Origin: Chryseobacterium soli | GTDB lineage: Bacteria > Bacteroidota > Bacteroidia > Flavobacteriales > Weeksellaceae | Direction of reading: 5' to 3' | DNA: 64,000 nt | Assembly (NCBI RefSeq): GCF_000737705.1 | Contig: NZ_JPRH01000003.1 | Coordinates: forward strand, 124,001-188,000 | In this document: positions 50,422 to 59,086 of the stretch, piece by piece | Layout of the letters: each line of letters begins with the position of its first letter | Numbering within the stretch: the stretch's first letter is position 1 | Translations under genes and position numbers: made by a program | The notes under the pieces: generated by a model | What the model saw: only the letters and a program-made list of their open reading frames with translations | Told to the model about the DNA's origin: nothing | The model's database searches: none

Positions 50422-51447
50422 TTATTTTCGCTGTGAAACAATAAAATCCACCATCTTATTGGTAAGTTCGTCCAGATATGCTTTATCTGTCGTTCCAAAA
50501 CCATGAATTCCATCTTTTACAATGATCAGAGAATTCTGTATGTTCGCTTTTGTCAATTTTTTACTGAGCTTTTTCGACTGCTGTAAGGGAACGATTTTAT
50601 CTTTATCTCCCTGTAGAATCAAAGTAGGGACACCAGTTTCAGCATAAGCCACAGGGGATACCGTTTTAAAATACTGAACTACTTTTCTTTTGTCTTTTTT
50701 AATATCATACCCGGAAATTCCGTCGATGAGGTTTTCTCTTAACGTTATTATTTTCTTTGTGAAAATCAATCCAATGAAGAAAACAGGAATTTTACCGGTA
50801 CGGGTGTGAAGAAGCGTATTAAGATCTGCCGGCCCGAAATTATCTACAACATAATTTACTTTTGAAGAATAGGACGAAAGCTCAGGGCTTCCTATGAATT
50901 CATTATCCGGAGTATATGCTGCCATCATAGAAAGATGCGCACCTGATGAAGCTCCGAAGAATCCAATATTATTGGTGTCAAAATTATATTTTTCTGCATT
51001 TTTTCTTACCCATCGTACTGCATCTTTGGTATCCTGCAAAGGAAGCGGAAAGTGAGTGTCTTTATTCAGTAAAGTATAATTAATAGCTACAACGGCATAT
51101 TTCTTTTCCAGCAGTTTTAGAATCATCTCTTCAATATAAGTTTCAGAGCGGATCATTTTATCCCCTTTTACCCATCCCCCGCCATACACATAGATCACAA
51201 CGGGAAGTTTTTCGGAGGAAGTATCTTTTGGCCGGTAGATATCCAGTGCTAGCGAACTCCCATGTTCACCTGTCTTGTATACAATATTTTCAGATACGGT
51301 TGCCTTTTCAGGAAGCAATATGCTTTTTGGAGTTTTAGGCTCAATAATATTTTGAGAAAAACTTAAATTGAATAGGCTTAAAAATAAAACAAAAAACAGG
51401 TTTATTGAAAACCTGTAGATTGATATACTGTTTGATGATGATTTCAT
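50422..51447 (-). CDS. Secreted alpha/beta hydrolase (BD-FAE/carboxylesterase-like)
   Basis: A 341-residue protein with an N-terminal hydrophobic signal (about residues 12-32, ending L-S-F-S-Q). The oxyanion stretch V-Y-G-G-G-W-V-K-G-D (an HGGG variant starting with Tyr), nucleophile G-A-S-S-G-A-H, and C-terminal Asp (L-Q-G-D-K-D-K-I-V) and His (D-G-I-H-G-F-G) make a complete triad. The family includes esterases acting on small esters and acetylated sugars. Lone gene with terminator; substrate unknown. Confidence 0.88.
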   Translation of the reverse strand: MKSSSNSISIYRFSINLFFVLFLSLFNLSFSQNIIEPKTPKSILLPEKATVSENIVYKTGEHGSSLALDIYRPKDTSSEKLPVVIYVYGGGWVKGDKMIRSETYIEEMILKLLEKKYAVVAINYTLLNKDTHFPLPLQDTKDAVRWVRKNAEKYNFDTNNIGFFGASSGAHLSMMAAYTPDNEFIGSPELSSYSSKVNYVVDNFGPADLNTLLHTRTGKIPVFFIGLIFTKKIITLRENLIDGISGYDIKKDKRKVVQYFKTVSPVAYAETGVPTLILQGDKDKIVPLQQSKKLSKKLTKANIQNSLIIVKDGIHGFGTTDKAYLDELTNKMVDFIVSQRK

Positions 51448-51468
51448 ATGATATTTTTTAAAGAGTAG

Positions 51469-51852
51469 CTATTTTACTAACTCCTCAAAAAGTTTACCAA
51501 ACGTTTTTTCAAGATCTTTAGATTTTCCCGGATGGGGTCTTGAAGTTTGTACGACGGAACTTCTTACAGCCGTCAGCCAGCGGAAACGTTCCGGGATCTC
51601 CAGTTGGGCAATCGGTCCGCCATCTTTGGCACCGTGTGCAACTTTTTGAAAGCTTTCCAGATTTTGAATGATATCTTCATAATCCAGTTTGCTGTGCATC
51701 AGCCTGAATTTATCCGGACATAAATAATAATCTACCCGGATGAATTTTTCCTTTTTGGAAAACATTACCAGCCCGATATTGAAAAATTCTTCTCTCTCAA
51801 CCTTAGGCACCAGACGTATTACGGCGTATTCGTATATTTTATCCTCTTGCAT
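51469..51852 (-). CDS. DUF3037 domain protein, partner of a HipA-like kinase
   Basis: A 127-residue protein beginning Y-E-Y-A-V-I-R-L-V-P-K-V-E-R-E-E-F-F-N-I-G-L-V-M-F, the DUF3037 signature. Function unknown. Its start overlaps the HipA-like kinase gene by 14 bases, so the two are translated together; this pairing recurs across bacteria in my knowledge of the family. It is small and soluble, with a lysine-rich tail (K-S-K-D-L-E-K-T-F-G-K-L-F-E-E). It may be a substrate or regulator of the kinase (inference). Confidence 0.85.
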   Translation of the reverse strand: MQEDKIYEYAVIRLVPKVEREEFFNIGLVMFSKKEKFIRVDYYLCPDKFRLMHSKLDYEDIIQNLESFQKVAHGAKDGGPIAQLEIPERFRWLTAVRSSVVQTSRPHPGKSKDLEKTFGKLFEELVK

Positions 51853-52612
51853 TTTGGGCTTCGTTTACAAAGATTTGAGAATTTTCTAATCGTGTTTTCA
51901 AAAACTGGAAATAGATCTCGCGGATCTCCTCAGGCGTTTCATCGGCATCATTCCAGTGTAGCCAGTCTTCAGGAATTAAATTAACGATTTCCCTAAAAAT
52001 AGTGTCATTCAATACTTTTTTTGCGAACTGATCTGCTTCATCAAGCATCTTAGCCTGCGGAAGGAGAACGTGGTCTTTTACATATTTAAAAGGCGTTTTA
52101 GCCGCCGTATCAAAGTTCTGCCAGGAGTGGTGGAAATAAAAAGACGCACCATTATCGATTACCCACAAGTCTTTATGCCACATCAGAAGATTGGTATTTT
52201 TAAAAGTACGGTCGATATTGGTGATAAAGGCGTCCAGCCAAACGATTTTTGAAGCTAAAAGCGGATCTATTGTTATACTCGGGTCATAGGCAATAGAGCC
52301 TGAAAGATAATGCAGTCCCAAATTCAGCCCTTCTGAAAATTTCAGTAAATCCTGAATTTCCTCATCAGCTTCCGTTCTTCCGAAATCAACATCAAGATTC
52401 ACAAAAACCAATTCGGGAATCTGCAGTCCTAAAACTTCTGTGATCCTTCCGCCAAGCAGTTCCGAGATCAGCATTTTTACGCCATGACCCGCACCGCGGA
52501 ATTTCAGGACATATTTAAAATCGTCATCAGCTTCTGCCAACGCAGGAAGTGAGCCTCCCTCGCGAAGTGGCAGAATATAACGCATTACGGTTACCGTTCT
52601 TAAATCCAACAT
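51839..52612 (-). CDS. HipA-like kinase domain protein
   Basis: A 257-residue single-domain kinase-fold protein. Visible active-site features: Lys37 in Y-V-L-K-F-R-G (ATP contact), Asp134 and Asn139/Asn141 in T-N-I-D-R-T-F-K-N-T-N (catalytic loop) and Asp153 in V-I-D-N-G-A-S-F (metal ligand). It is shorter than E. coli HipA (about 440 residues), lacks the N-terminal HipA subdomain and has no HipB-like antitoxin gene nearby. It overlaps the DUF3037 gene downstream. The -7 box is four bases before the ATG, predicting a leaderless mRNA. Target unknown. Confidence 0.85.
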   Translation of the reverse strand: MLDLRTVTVMRYILPLREGGSLPALAEADDDFKYVLKFRGAGHGVKMLISELLGGRITEVLGLQIPELVFVNLDVDFGRTEADEEIQDLLKFSEGLNLGLHYLSGSIAYDPSITIDPLLASKIVWLDAFITNIDRTFKNTNLLMWHKDLWVIDNGASFYFHHSWQNFDTAAKTPFKYVKDHVLLPQAKMLDEADQFAKKVLNDTIFREIVNLIPEDWLHWNDADETPEEIREIYFQFLKTRLENSQIFVNEAQNARG

Positions 52613-52616
52613 ACTG

Positions 52617-52624
52617 CAAAATTA
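52617..52624 (-). promoter_or_regulatory. -7 box (TAATTTTG) four bases before the HipA-like gene
   Basis: Exact TAnnTTTG match on the minus strand; four bases separate its G from the ATG. Confidence 0.6.
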
Positions 52625-52663
52625 AGATTTTTAATCAGGTTTTAAATAACTGGATTTAAAATA

Positions 52664-52671
52664 TAACTTTG
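52664..52671 (+). promoter_or_regulatory. -7 box (TAACTTTG) for the alpha/beta hydrolase gene
   Basis: Exact TAnnTTTG match, 42 bases before the ATG at 52714, back to back with the HipA-like gene promoter. Confidence 0.48.
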
Positions 52672-52713
52672 TGTTTATCCCTAAATTTTAATATTTTTAA
52701 GTAAAAAGAAAAT

Positions 52714-53553
52714 ATGGAAGTCACCAAAAATAAAAATATCCTCATTTCAAACCCGGAAACCAAAGATTTTCTCGCCGATGCCTATTATCCGGAAACAGAC
52801 GAAAAATTACCTCTGGTTATATTTGTTCATGGGTATAAAGGGTATAAAGACTGGGGTGCCTGGGATCTGATGGCGGAAAAATTTGCCCGTGCCGGTTTTT
52901 TCTTTGTAAAGTTTAATTTTTCCCATAACGGAACCACCGTTGAAAATCCTCATGATTTTGCGGACCTGGAAGCTTTCGGAAACAATAATTATTCTAAAGA
53001 AATGTCTGACCTGAAGGTGGTGATTGACCATTTTTATCAGGATCCTAAAGTTGATGGCCAAAAGATAGTTCTGATCGGTCACAGCAGGGGAGGAGGGATT
53101 TCCATTATTACTACTGCCGAGGATGAGAGGATTAATGGCTTAATTACATTGGCAAGCGTTGATACTTTAGAACGTTTCCCAAAGGATGAAGCACTTGAAA
53201 ACTGGAAACAAAAAGGAGTATATTATGTAGTGAACGGAAGGACCAAGCAGGAAATGCCTCATTATTATCAGTTCTATGAGGATTTTGAAAAAGATATCCA
53301 CCGTTTTGATGTGGAGAGAGCTACTGAAATGGCAAAAGCCCATGTTTTGATTGTTCATGGAACCAGTGATGAAAGTGTAAGCGTTAAAAGTGCAGAACAT
53401 CTTCATTTGCTGCACCCTAATTCAGAATTGTTTTTAGTGGAAAATGCCAATCATACTTTTGGAGCAAAAGAACCCTGGAAAGAACATGAATTGCCAAAAG
53501 ATCTGGATGTAGTTACAGAAAAATGTATTGAATTTATTACAGAAAAAATGTAG
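52714..53553 (+). CDS. Alpha/beta hydrolase (dienelactone hydrolase-like)
   Basis: A 279-residue cytosolic protein. H-G-Y-K-G-Y-K-D-W-G near residue 39 forms the oxyanion loop, G-H-S-R-G-G-G holds the nucleophile Ser (about residue 119), and the acid and His are in H-G-T-S-D-E-S-V and N-A-N-H-T-F-G. The overall pattern is of the peptidase S9/dienelactone hydrolase-like group. It has no signal peptide. Substrate unknown; single gene with own -7 box. Confidence 0.9.
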   Translation: MEVTKNKNILISNPETKDFLADAYYPETDEKLPLVIFVHGYKGYKDWGAWDLMAEKFARAGFFFVKFNFSHNGTTVENPHDFADLEAFGNNNYSKEMSDLKVVIDHFYQDPKVDGQKIVLIGHSRGGGISIITTAEDERINGLITLASVDTLERFPKDEALENWKQKGVYYVVNGRTKQEMPHYYQFYEDFEKDIHRFDVERATEMAKAHVLIVHGTSDESVSVKSAEHLHLLHPNSELFLVENANHTFGAKEPWKEHELPKDLDVVTEKCIEFITEKM

Positions 53554-53653
53554 TTATTTTCTTTTAACGTATTGAATTTTAATCTTTTTGTGTTTGATTT
53601 TATTTATTTTCATAGATTAGTGAAAACTAATAATACCAAAAAATCAAATTATT

Positions 53654-53866
53654 ATGAAAAATTCAAACGTAAAAAATGGACAGAAATTAAGCAGAGAGGA
53701 GCAAAAGAAAATTGCGGGAGGAGACAAGGTTTTAATATGCGCAAGCGGCTGTTACAGTAATTATCTGAGCGATGGTTCAGGAAGATGTATTGTACCACCG
53801 TGTACAGCTCCTAATTTTGGGACAGAAAGTAAGAATGCTAATGGACGTTGGCAATGCTGTTACTAA
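53654..53866 (+). CDS. Bacteriocin-like peptide with double-glycine leader
   Basis: A 70-residue peptide. The leader reads L-S-R-E-E-Q-K-K-I-A-G-G, ending at Gly22-Gly23, as in double-glycine peptides exported and cleaved by C39-type ABC transporters; in flavobacteria these are annotated as bacteriocin-like proteins. The mature part would be about 47 residues with six cysteines (29, 33, 45, 50, 68, 69), allowing three disulphides. No transporter, immunity or modification gene is adjacent. A small inverted repeat (ATTAGT...ACTAAT, 53616-53631) lies upstream and a strong terminator downstream. Real antimicrobial activity is untested. Confidence 0.83.
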   Translation: MKNSNVKNGQKLSREEQKKIAGGDKVLICASGCYSNYLSDGSGRCIVPPCTAPNFGTESKNANGRWQCCY

Positions 53867-53887
53867 ATGCTTTCTATTAAGAAATAA

Positions 53888-53918
53888 AAAAGGAGTGAAA
53901 AATTTTTTCACTCCTTTT
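53888..53918. terminator. Terminator of the bacteriocin-like gene
   Basis: AAAAGGAGTGAAA (53888-53900) pairs with TTTCACTCCTTTT (53906-53918) over a 5-base loop; T-rich on both strands, also serving the convergent flavin reductase gene. Confidence 0.88.
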
Positions 53919-53942
53919 ATGTTGATTGCAACTTGAAATTTT

Positions 53943-54764
53943 TTATTTAATTAAAATCTTCCAGGCTTCTTCAATCTTACTTTCCAGTAATAATTTCTGA
54001 GCATTCTGATGAATATTTTCATCTTCATGACAATGTTCGGAAGGTAAAACTTCTACGTTCGCAAGCATTCCCAGATCATTTCCTGTAAAGACTTTGCTGT
54101 ATTTAATCGCATCTGGGAGAAGATCAAAACCAATTCCTTTGGTTACCAATGGTTTGGGAACTTCAAAGAGATTGTTTTCATTATTTCTCGAATACCAGTT
54201 GCTTCCTAAGCGGGCGACCATATCCAGTTTTTTCTGATCCAGATTTCCTTCTTCATTCAGATATTCTTCTCTGATATGGATTTTCTGAACTTCACAAATA
54301 ACTAAATTTCCTGCTCCACCCTGATCTCCCAGAGGTTTTACTTCCAGTACTTTGCATTCGAAATTAACGGGGCATTCTTCTATTAATTTAGGTCTAACCA
54401 GATCTGCATCTTTCATGGTTAAACCAGATTTGATAAATTCATTCACTCCGCCTTCATATTCAGTAGAGGCTAGGGAAATCTGCTGTACAATCGGGAAATT
54501 AACGGTTCCGATAACAACTTCCTGAACTTCCTGAACATTTTCCAGAGTATGTTTAGTCGTATTATCCCGAACTCTTCTCGATGGCGAAAAGATCAAAATT
54601 GGGGGAACCGTACTGAACATATTAAAGAAACTGAACGGGGATAAATTAGGGTTACCGTCTTTATCTATCGTAGAAGCTAAAGCAATCGGTCGTGGTGACA
54701 CGGCGGTCTGCATGATCGTTTGAAGCTGTACGGCAGATATTTCGGATGGAATTACTGTTTTCAT
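53943..54764 (-). CDS. Flavin reductase family protein (FMN-binding split barrel)
   Basis: A 273-residue protein. The N-terminal split barrel shows S-P-R-P-I-A-L-A-S-T-I-D-K-D-G-N-P-N-L-S-P-F-S-F-F-N, the FMN-contact pattern, and T-V-N-F-P-I-V further on. A C-terminal extension (about 200-273) has N-D-L-G-M-L-A-N-V-E-V-L-P and acidic/His-rich residues. It lies 99 bases downstream of fahA, beyond a terminator, so may be expressed separately or by read-through. In tyrosine gene neighbourhoods such proteins often occur; a role in the pathway is not shown. Confidence 0.88.
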   Translation of the reverse strand: MKTVIPSEISAVQLQTIMQTAVSPRPIALASTIDKDGNPNLSPFSFFNMFSTVPPILIFSPSRRVRDNTTKHTLENVQEVQEVVIGTVNFPIVQQISLASTEYEGGVNEFIKSGLTMKDADLVRPKLIEECPVNFECKVLEVKPLGDQGGAGNLVICEVQKIHIREEYLNEEGNLDQKKLDMVARLGSNWYSRNNENNLFEVPKPLVTKGIGFDLLPDAIKYSKVFTGNDLGMLANVEVLPSEHCHEDENIHQNAQKLLLESKIEEAWKILIK

Positions 54765-54782
54765 ATTTTCTTGTTAACCACA

Positions 54783-54819
54783 AAAGTCACTTTAGTGTTT
54801 ATAAGACTAAAGTGACTTT
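54783..54819 (-). terminator. Terminator of fahA
   Basis: AAAGTCACTTTAGT (54783-54796) pairs perfectly with 54806-54819 over a 9-base loop; TTTTG follows on the minus strand. Confidence 0.83.
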
Positions 54820-54863
54820 ATTTTTCATTATTATTTACCTTAATCAACTTAAGTGGTTAAAGA

Positions 54864-56111
54864 TTATTTTGTAGGAATAATTTTACCGGAAACTTCACCG
54901 AAACCAACTCTCACTCCATCTTTTTCAGCCCAGGCTTTCATCGTAACGGTATCGTTATCCTCAATGAATTTTCTTTCCTGACCGTTGCTTAATGATAAAG
55001 GATTCTGGCCTCTCCAAGTCAATTCCAGCATAGAACCGAAAGATTTTGGATCGGTTCCGGAGATGGTACCGCTTGCATACAGGTCGCCCACTTCTACATT
55101 ACATCCGTTTACTGTGTGATGTGCCAGCTGTTGAGCCATATTCCAGTACATGAATTTATAATTACTTTCAGAAATCAGATTTTCTTCACCGTTTTCAGGC
55201 TGTAAGTACACTTCTAAATTGATGTCATAATTTTTATCCCCATCAAATTTAAGATAGTCTAATACCTCAGGATCCTGTATTGGAGAAGCCGTTCTGAAAG
55301 GTTCTAACGCTTCAATAGTCACTACCCATGGTGAAATTGATGAACCGAAGTTTTTACCTAAAAATGGTCCTAGCGGAACATATTCCCAAGATTGGATATC
55401 TCTTGCAGACCAGTCGTTGAAAACCACCATTCCGAAAATAGCATCTTCAGCTTCCTGGGTAGAAATGCTTTCTCCCATGTCTGTATTTTTGTTGATGATG
55501 AATGCCATTTCCAATTCAAAATCCAGTTGTTTTGAAGGTCCGAAAATTGGCTTTTCAGCATCTGCAGGTTTTGTCTGACCTTTCGGACGGTTGATGTCTG
55601 TTCCGGAAACTACGATAGAGGATGCTCTTCCGTGATATCCTACCGGTAAATGTTTCCAGTTAGGTAATAATGCGTTGGCCGGATCGCGGAACATTTTTCC
55701 AACATTCGTTGCATGCTCGATGCTGCTGTAAAAATCCGTGTAATTCGGGATGTGTACAGGCATCATCATTTTCACTTTATCCAAATCATAGAAAGCATCT
55801 TCGATGGTTTTCTGATCTTTAGACAAGATGGACCCTTCCTGTAATAATTCCTGAATTTTAGCACGTACGGCATTGGTTATTGGTTTTCCCAGCTCGATAA
55901 ATTCGTTCAGGGTATACGCTTCGAAAATATTGTCGTCTAATCCTTCAATATCTTCAAAATAACTAAGATCATACAAGGTCGCAAGATCAATAATCTGATC
56001 ACCGATTCTTGTACAGCATCCGATATATTCTTTATTAAAAACGGCTACTCCGAAAGGAATGTTATGTATAGAAAAATCTGAATTCGAGGAATACTCTACA
56101 AATGATTTCAT
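54864..56111 (-). CDS. fahA: Fumarylacetoacetase
   Basis: A 415-residue metal-dependent hydrolase splitting fumarylacetoacetate into fumarate and acetoacetate, the last step of tyrosine breakdown. The N-terminal SH3-like domain (to about 115) precedes the catalytic domain: D-F-Y-S-S-I-E-H-A-T-N-V-G with the catalytic His, F-E-L-E-M-A-F and V-F-N-D-W-S-A-R-D-I-Q as Ca/Mg ligands, and G-T-I-S-G-T at the end. hppD lies about 0.7 kb upstream and hmgA 6 kb away. Confidence 0.96.
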   Translation of the reverse strand: MKSFVEYSSNSDFSIHNIPFGVAVFNKEYIGCCTRIGDQIIDLATLYDLSYFEDIEGLDDNIFEAYTLNEFIELGKPITNAVRAKIQELLQEGSILSKDQKTIEDAFYDLDKVKMMMPVHIPNYTDFYSSIEHATNVGKMFRDPANALLPNWKHLPVGYHGRASSIVVSGTDINRPKGQTKPADAEKPIFGPSKQLDFELEMAFIINKNTDMGESISTQEAEDAIFGMVVFNDWSARDIQSWEYVPLGPFLGKNFGSSISPWVVTIEALEPFRTASPIQDPEVLDYLKFDGDKNYDINLEVYLQPENGEENLISESNYKFMYWNMAQQLAHHTVNGCNVEVGDLYASGTISGTDPKSFGSMLELTWRGQNPLSLSNGQERKFIEDNDTVTMKAWAEKDGVRVGFGEVSGKIIPTK

Positions 56112-56255
56112 AAGATTGTAATTTAGTTAAGATTTAAATATAAATCTGTTAAGTTGTACTGTTCAATGCCTGAAATTTATTTCGTCTTTCAGAACAAAGA
56201 CTGAATATTTGGGACAGTTTTCACTATACAGGAAATGACAAACATTTTCTTACTG

Positions 56256-56717
56256 TTATTTTTTAGAATTAGAATAAGATGCTTCATCAATCCACCGGTC
56301 TTTGGTATTGATATCAATAAGATACAAAATATCTTTTTGCTTGGTAAGCAGTAAAGTTTTGGTGACCGGAAGGGGAACTTTTTTATTTTCAAGCATATCA
56401 GCCCGTAAAGAAACAATATTCTTTTTTCTGATAATATCGCCTGTGAAAACATTGGAACTGCTTTCGCCGGTTGCTTTATCATCAAAAACTTCCACATAAG
56501 TGGCATTATTTCCTTTAATAATAATAAAATCCCTTTCTATATGATCATCCGAATCTTTAATGAAAACAAACTTCTTGTTGTCGATATTTACATTTTCCAG
56601 ATGTTGATTAATGCCTTTTCTTTCTTCCAGGATAGTGAGAATTTCATTCATTGATCCGTATTGTGCTTTTACACCCAATGCTCCAAAAAATAAAATTCCG
56701 ATAAATAATTTTTTCAT
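56256..56717 (-). CDS. Secreted hypothetical protein
   Basis: A 153-residue protein with a signal peptide (MKKLFIGILFFGALGVKAQ). The mature part is a mix of Asp/Lys-rich strands (V-N-I-D-N-K-K-F-V-F-I-K-D-S-D-D-H-I-E-R-D-F) and a short Lys-rich tail; no motif I recognise. It sits between hppD and fahA on the same strand. The gap to fahA is 144 bases. Function unknown. Confidence 0.76.
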   Translation of the reverse strand: MKKLFIGILFFGALGVKAQYGSMNEILTILEERKGINQHLENVNIDNKKFVFIKDSDDHIERDFIIIKGNNATYVEVFDDKATGESSSNVFTGDIIRKKNIVSLRADMLENKKVPLPVTKTLLLTKQKDILYLIDINTKDRWIDEASYSNSKK

Positions 56718-56788
56718 ATCATGTGTTTTATAAAAAAAGTTTTGTCAGAACTTATTATCCTGACAAAACCCAATAGTTATATTGTAAA

Positions 56789-57919
56789 TTAGAGATTACC
56801 TCTTTTCTCCTGCTCTCTCTCTAATGCTTCAAATAATGCTTTGAAGTTTCCTGCTCCGAAGCTTTGTGCACCATGTCTTTCAATGATTTCAAAGAAAAGG
56901 GTAGGACGGTCTTCTACAGGCTTCGTAAAGATTTGTAAAAGGTAGCCTTCTTCATCATGATCAATTAAGATGCCAAGATCCTGTAGTTTCTTAAGGTCTT
57001 CATCGATGTGGCCAACTCTTTCAGGAACCATATTGTAATAGGCTTCAGGTGGCGCTGAAAGGAATTCTACCCCACGTTTTTTTAATTCCGTTACCGTATG
57101 GATAATATCTTTTGTGGCCACAGCGATGTGCTGTACGCCTTCTCCTTCATAAAAATCAAGGTACTCTTCTACCTGAGATTTCTTTTTACCTTCTGCAGGC
57201 TCATTGATAGGAAATTTTGCAAAACCGTTTCCGTTTGACATTACTTTAGACATCAAAGCAGAATATTCTGTGTTGATCTGTTTATCGTCAAAAGAAAGGA
57301 TGTTTACAAACCCCATTACTTTTTCATACCATTCTACAGTAGGGATCATTCTGTCCCAACCTACATTTCCTACACAGTGGTCTACATACAGTAAACCTGT
57401 TTCTTCAGGCTGATAGGTGCTTTCCGATTTCTGATACCCAGGCATAAAAGGACCTGTGTAATTTTTTCTTTCAATAAACATGTGAACTGTTTCTCCGTAA
57501 GTGTAGATTCCGGACATTTTTACTTCACCATGCTCATCAGTTAAGGTTACAGGCTCCAAATAAGGTTTTCCACCTCTCTTTGTTGTTTCCTCGAAAGCCT
57601 GGTAAGCATCATCTACCCAAAGTGCCAAAACTTTTACTCCATCACCGTGTTTTTTTACGTGTTCACTGATTGGAGATTCGGAAGTAAGACCAGTTGTTAA
57701 GATCAATCTTATTTTTCCTTGTTGAAGAACATAAGATGCACGGTCTCTTACTCCTGTTTCAGGACCGGCGTATGCTACAGACTGAAAACCGAAAGCGGTT
57801 TTATAAAAATGAGCAGACTGTTTAGCATTTCCTACATAAAACTCAATGTAATCTGTACCATTAATTGGCAAAAAATTCTCTGCTTGAGCAATTTTTTCGG
57901 CAAATGTAAGTGTTGACAT
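56789..57919 (-). CDS. hppD: 4-hydroxyphenylpyruvate dioxygenase
   Basis: A 376-residue non-haem iron enzyme converting 4-hydroxyphenylpyruvate to homogentisate. Two vicinal-oxygen-chelate domains are visible (about 15-155 and 170-360). The iron ligands fall in Y-V-D-H-C-V-G-N-V, V-Q-H-I-A-V-A-T and F-F-E-I-I-E-R; the C-terminal helix F-G-A-G-N-F-K-A-L-F-E-A-L-E-R-E-Q closes the active site as in known HPPDs. It is the first step of the pathway whose other enzymes HmgA and FahA are also in this window. Confidence 0.97.
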   Translation of the reverse strand: MSTLTFAEKIAQAENFLPINGTDYIEFYVGNAKQSAHFYKTAFGFQSVAYAGPETGVRDRASYVLQQGKIRLILTTGLTSESPISEHVKKHGDGVKVLALWVDDAYQAFEETTKRGGKPYLEPVTLTDEHGEVKMSGIYTYGETVHMFIERKNYTGPFMPGYQKSESTYQPEETGLLYVDHCVGNVGWDRMIPTVEWYEKVMGFVNILSFDDKQINTEYSALMSKVMSNGNGFAKFPINEPAEGKKKSQVEEYLDFYEGEGVQHIAVATKDIIHTVTELKKRGVEFLSAPPEAYYNMVPERVGHIDEDLKKLQDLGILIDHDEEGYLLQIFTKPVEDRPTLFFEIIERHGAQSFGAGNFKALFEALEREQEKRGNL

Positions 57920-58120
57920 ATTTTTCTCTTTACTTTTATTTTAATGGTATGCAAATTACAAAAATCTTAGAGATGACGAAAATATTACTAGCCATTCGTT
58001 GAATATACTTAACATAAAATTAAAGAAGAGTTCATTTAAGTATATTTAAGTTCTTTATTTCACGAAGTGGTTATATACATTTGTATAACAAAAGACAAGT
58101 GGGGAAACATTTCGAAATTT

Positions 58121-58148
58121 TGAAAGCCGTAGATTTCTACGGCTTTCA
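58121..58148. terminator. Hairpin after the 260-residue protein gene
   Basis: GAAAGCCGTAG pairs with CTACGGCTTTC (58122-58147) around a short loop. The T-run is weak on both strands, so it may terminate by help of other factors. Confidence 0.65.
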
Positions 58149-58162
58149 ATTTTATATATCGA

Positions 58163-58945
58163 TTAATTTTTCTTATTTAACCTTCCGGCATCAGGGTTGT
58201 AATTATCCCATATTTTCCAGACGTTATCAATTTTCCGGATAAAATATATTTGAGTGTTCAGCTGATTGACAAAATGCTCTTCACCTGTTTCACCTACTTT
58301 AAACAGCAGATTCCAGAATTCCTGAGATTCCAATACTTTTTTATCGGGTTCATCCGTTACCAGATGGATGTCAAAAACTTCATAATTTGATCGGTTGTTT
58401 TTTGTTACCAGTTGAAAATCCCTGTCACATAATTCTTTGCTGAACTGTGAGGCTCTTTCTAAAAAGGGAGAGTCATCAAATACCAGGTCTTTGAAAAGTA
58501 AAGTTTTATGGTTGGGAAATTCTTTATAAAACTCAAAAACTGTAGCACAATAATTATACACAATCTGCGTAAGAAATTCCTGGTCGCTTTCCTGATGGTT
58601 CTCCTTCCGTAGTTCTTTTACAGACTGTATATAGGAATTGAGATCTCTATAGCCCAAAAAAATGCATATTTTATCCAGCGTTTTTAAAAAACGTAGATCA
58701 TTATGAGTTTTGTCCTGATAATCATTTTCAAAAAAACGCTGCAGGGTAACGTGAGATATGGTATTGCCTATTTCAAATTTTTTCTTCCCCTTGAGCTCTT
58801 CAGACTCGGATAATTCTTCTTTGATGATTTCGGAAAGAATAATATAATGGCTCCTTTTCCATTCTTTTACATTTCCCAAAACCGAATTTCTTACCTTTGA
58901 ATGCTTTGTAACCTCCTCTCGTATCGAATTATATATCGTCTTCAA
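58163..58945 (-). CDS. Hypothetical cytosolic protein
   Basis: A 260-residue protein, rich in Lys, Glu and Asn. Residues about 55-105 (F-E-I-G-N-T-I-S-H-V-T-L-Q-R-F-F, then L-R-F-L-K-T-L-D-K-I-C-I-F-L-G-Y-R-D) resemble the helical N-terminal segment seen in several uncharacterised Bacteroidota proteins and may be HTH-like. The C-terminal half (about 125-255) has the look of an NTF2-like alpha+beta domain ending in I-D-N-V-W-K-I-W-D-N-Y. Single gene. Function unknown. Confidence 0.72.
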   Translation of the reverse strand: MKTIYNSIREEVTKHSKVRNSVLGNVKEWKRSHYIILSEIIKEELSESEELKGKKKFEIGNTISHVTLQRFFENDYQDKTHNDLRFLKTLDKICIFLGYRDLNSYIQSVKELRKENHQESDQEFLTQIVYNYCATVFEFYKEFPNHKTLLFKDLVFDDSPFLERASQFSKELCDRDFQLVTKNNRSNYEVFDIHLVTDEPDKKVLESQEFWNLLFKVGETGEEHFVNQLNTQIYFIRKIDNVWKIWDNYNPDAGRLNKKN

Positions 58946-59086
58946 TTTCCATGTTTTAGAAAGGGTTTGATCAAAAATACTGCCAAAAATTTAAGACTTT
59001 TTCATGATTCCTTTCTGCTAAGTTAAAAATACGTTTTATTTCATCAAAAAGAAAACATATTCGCTAAAAAACTTCATGATCATAGT

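Noticed and set aside
53572..53760. A 62-residue frame overlapping the bacteriocin-like gene.
   Set aside because: It overlaps in another frame; the AGG leader and cysteine pattern of the other frame are far more convincing.
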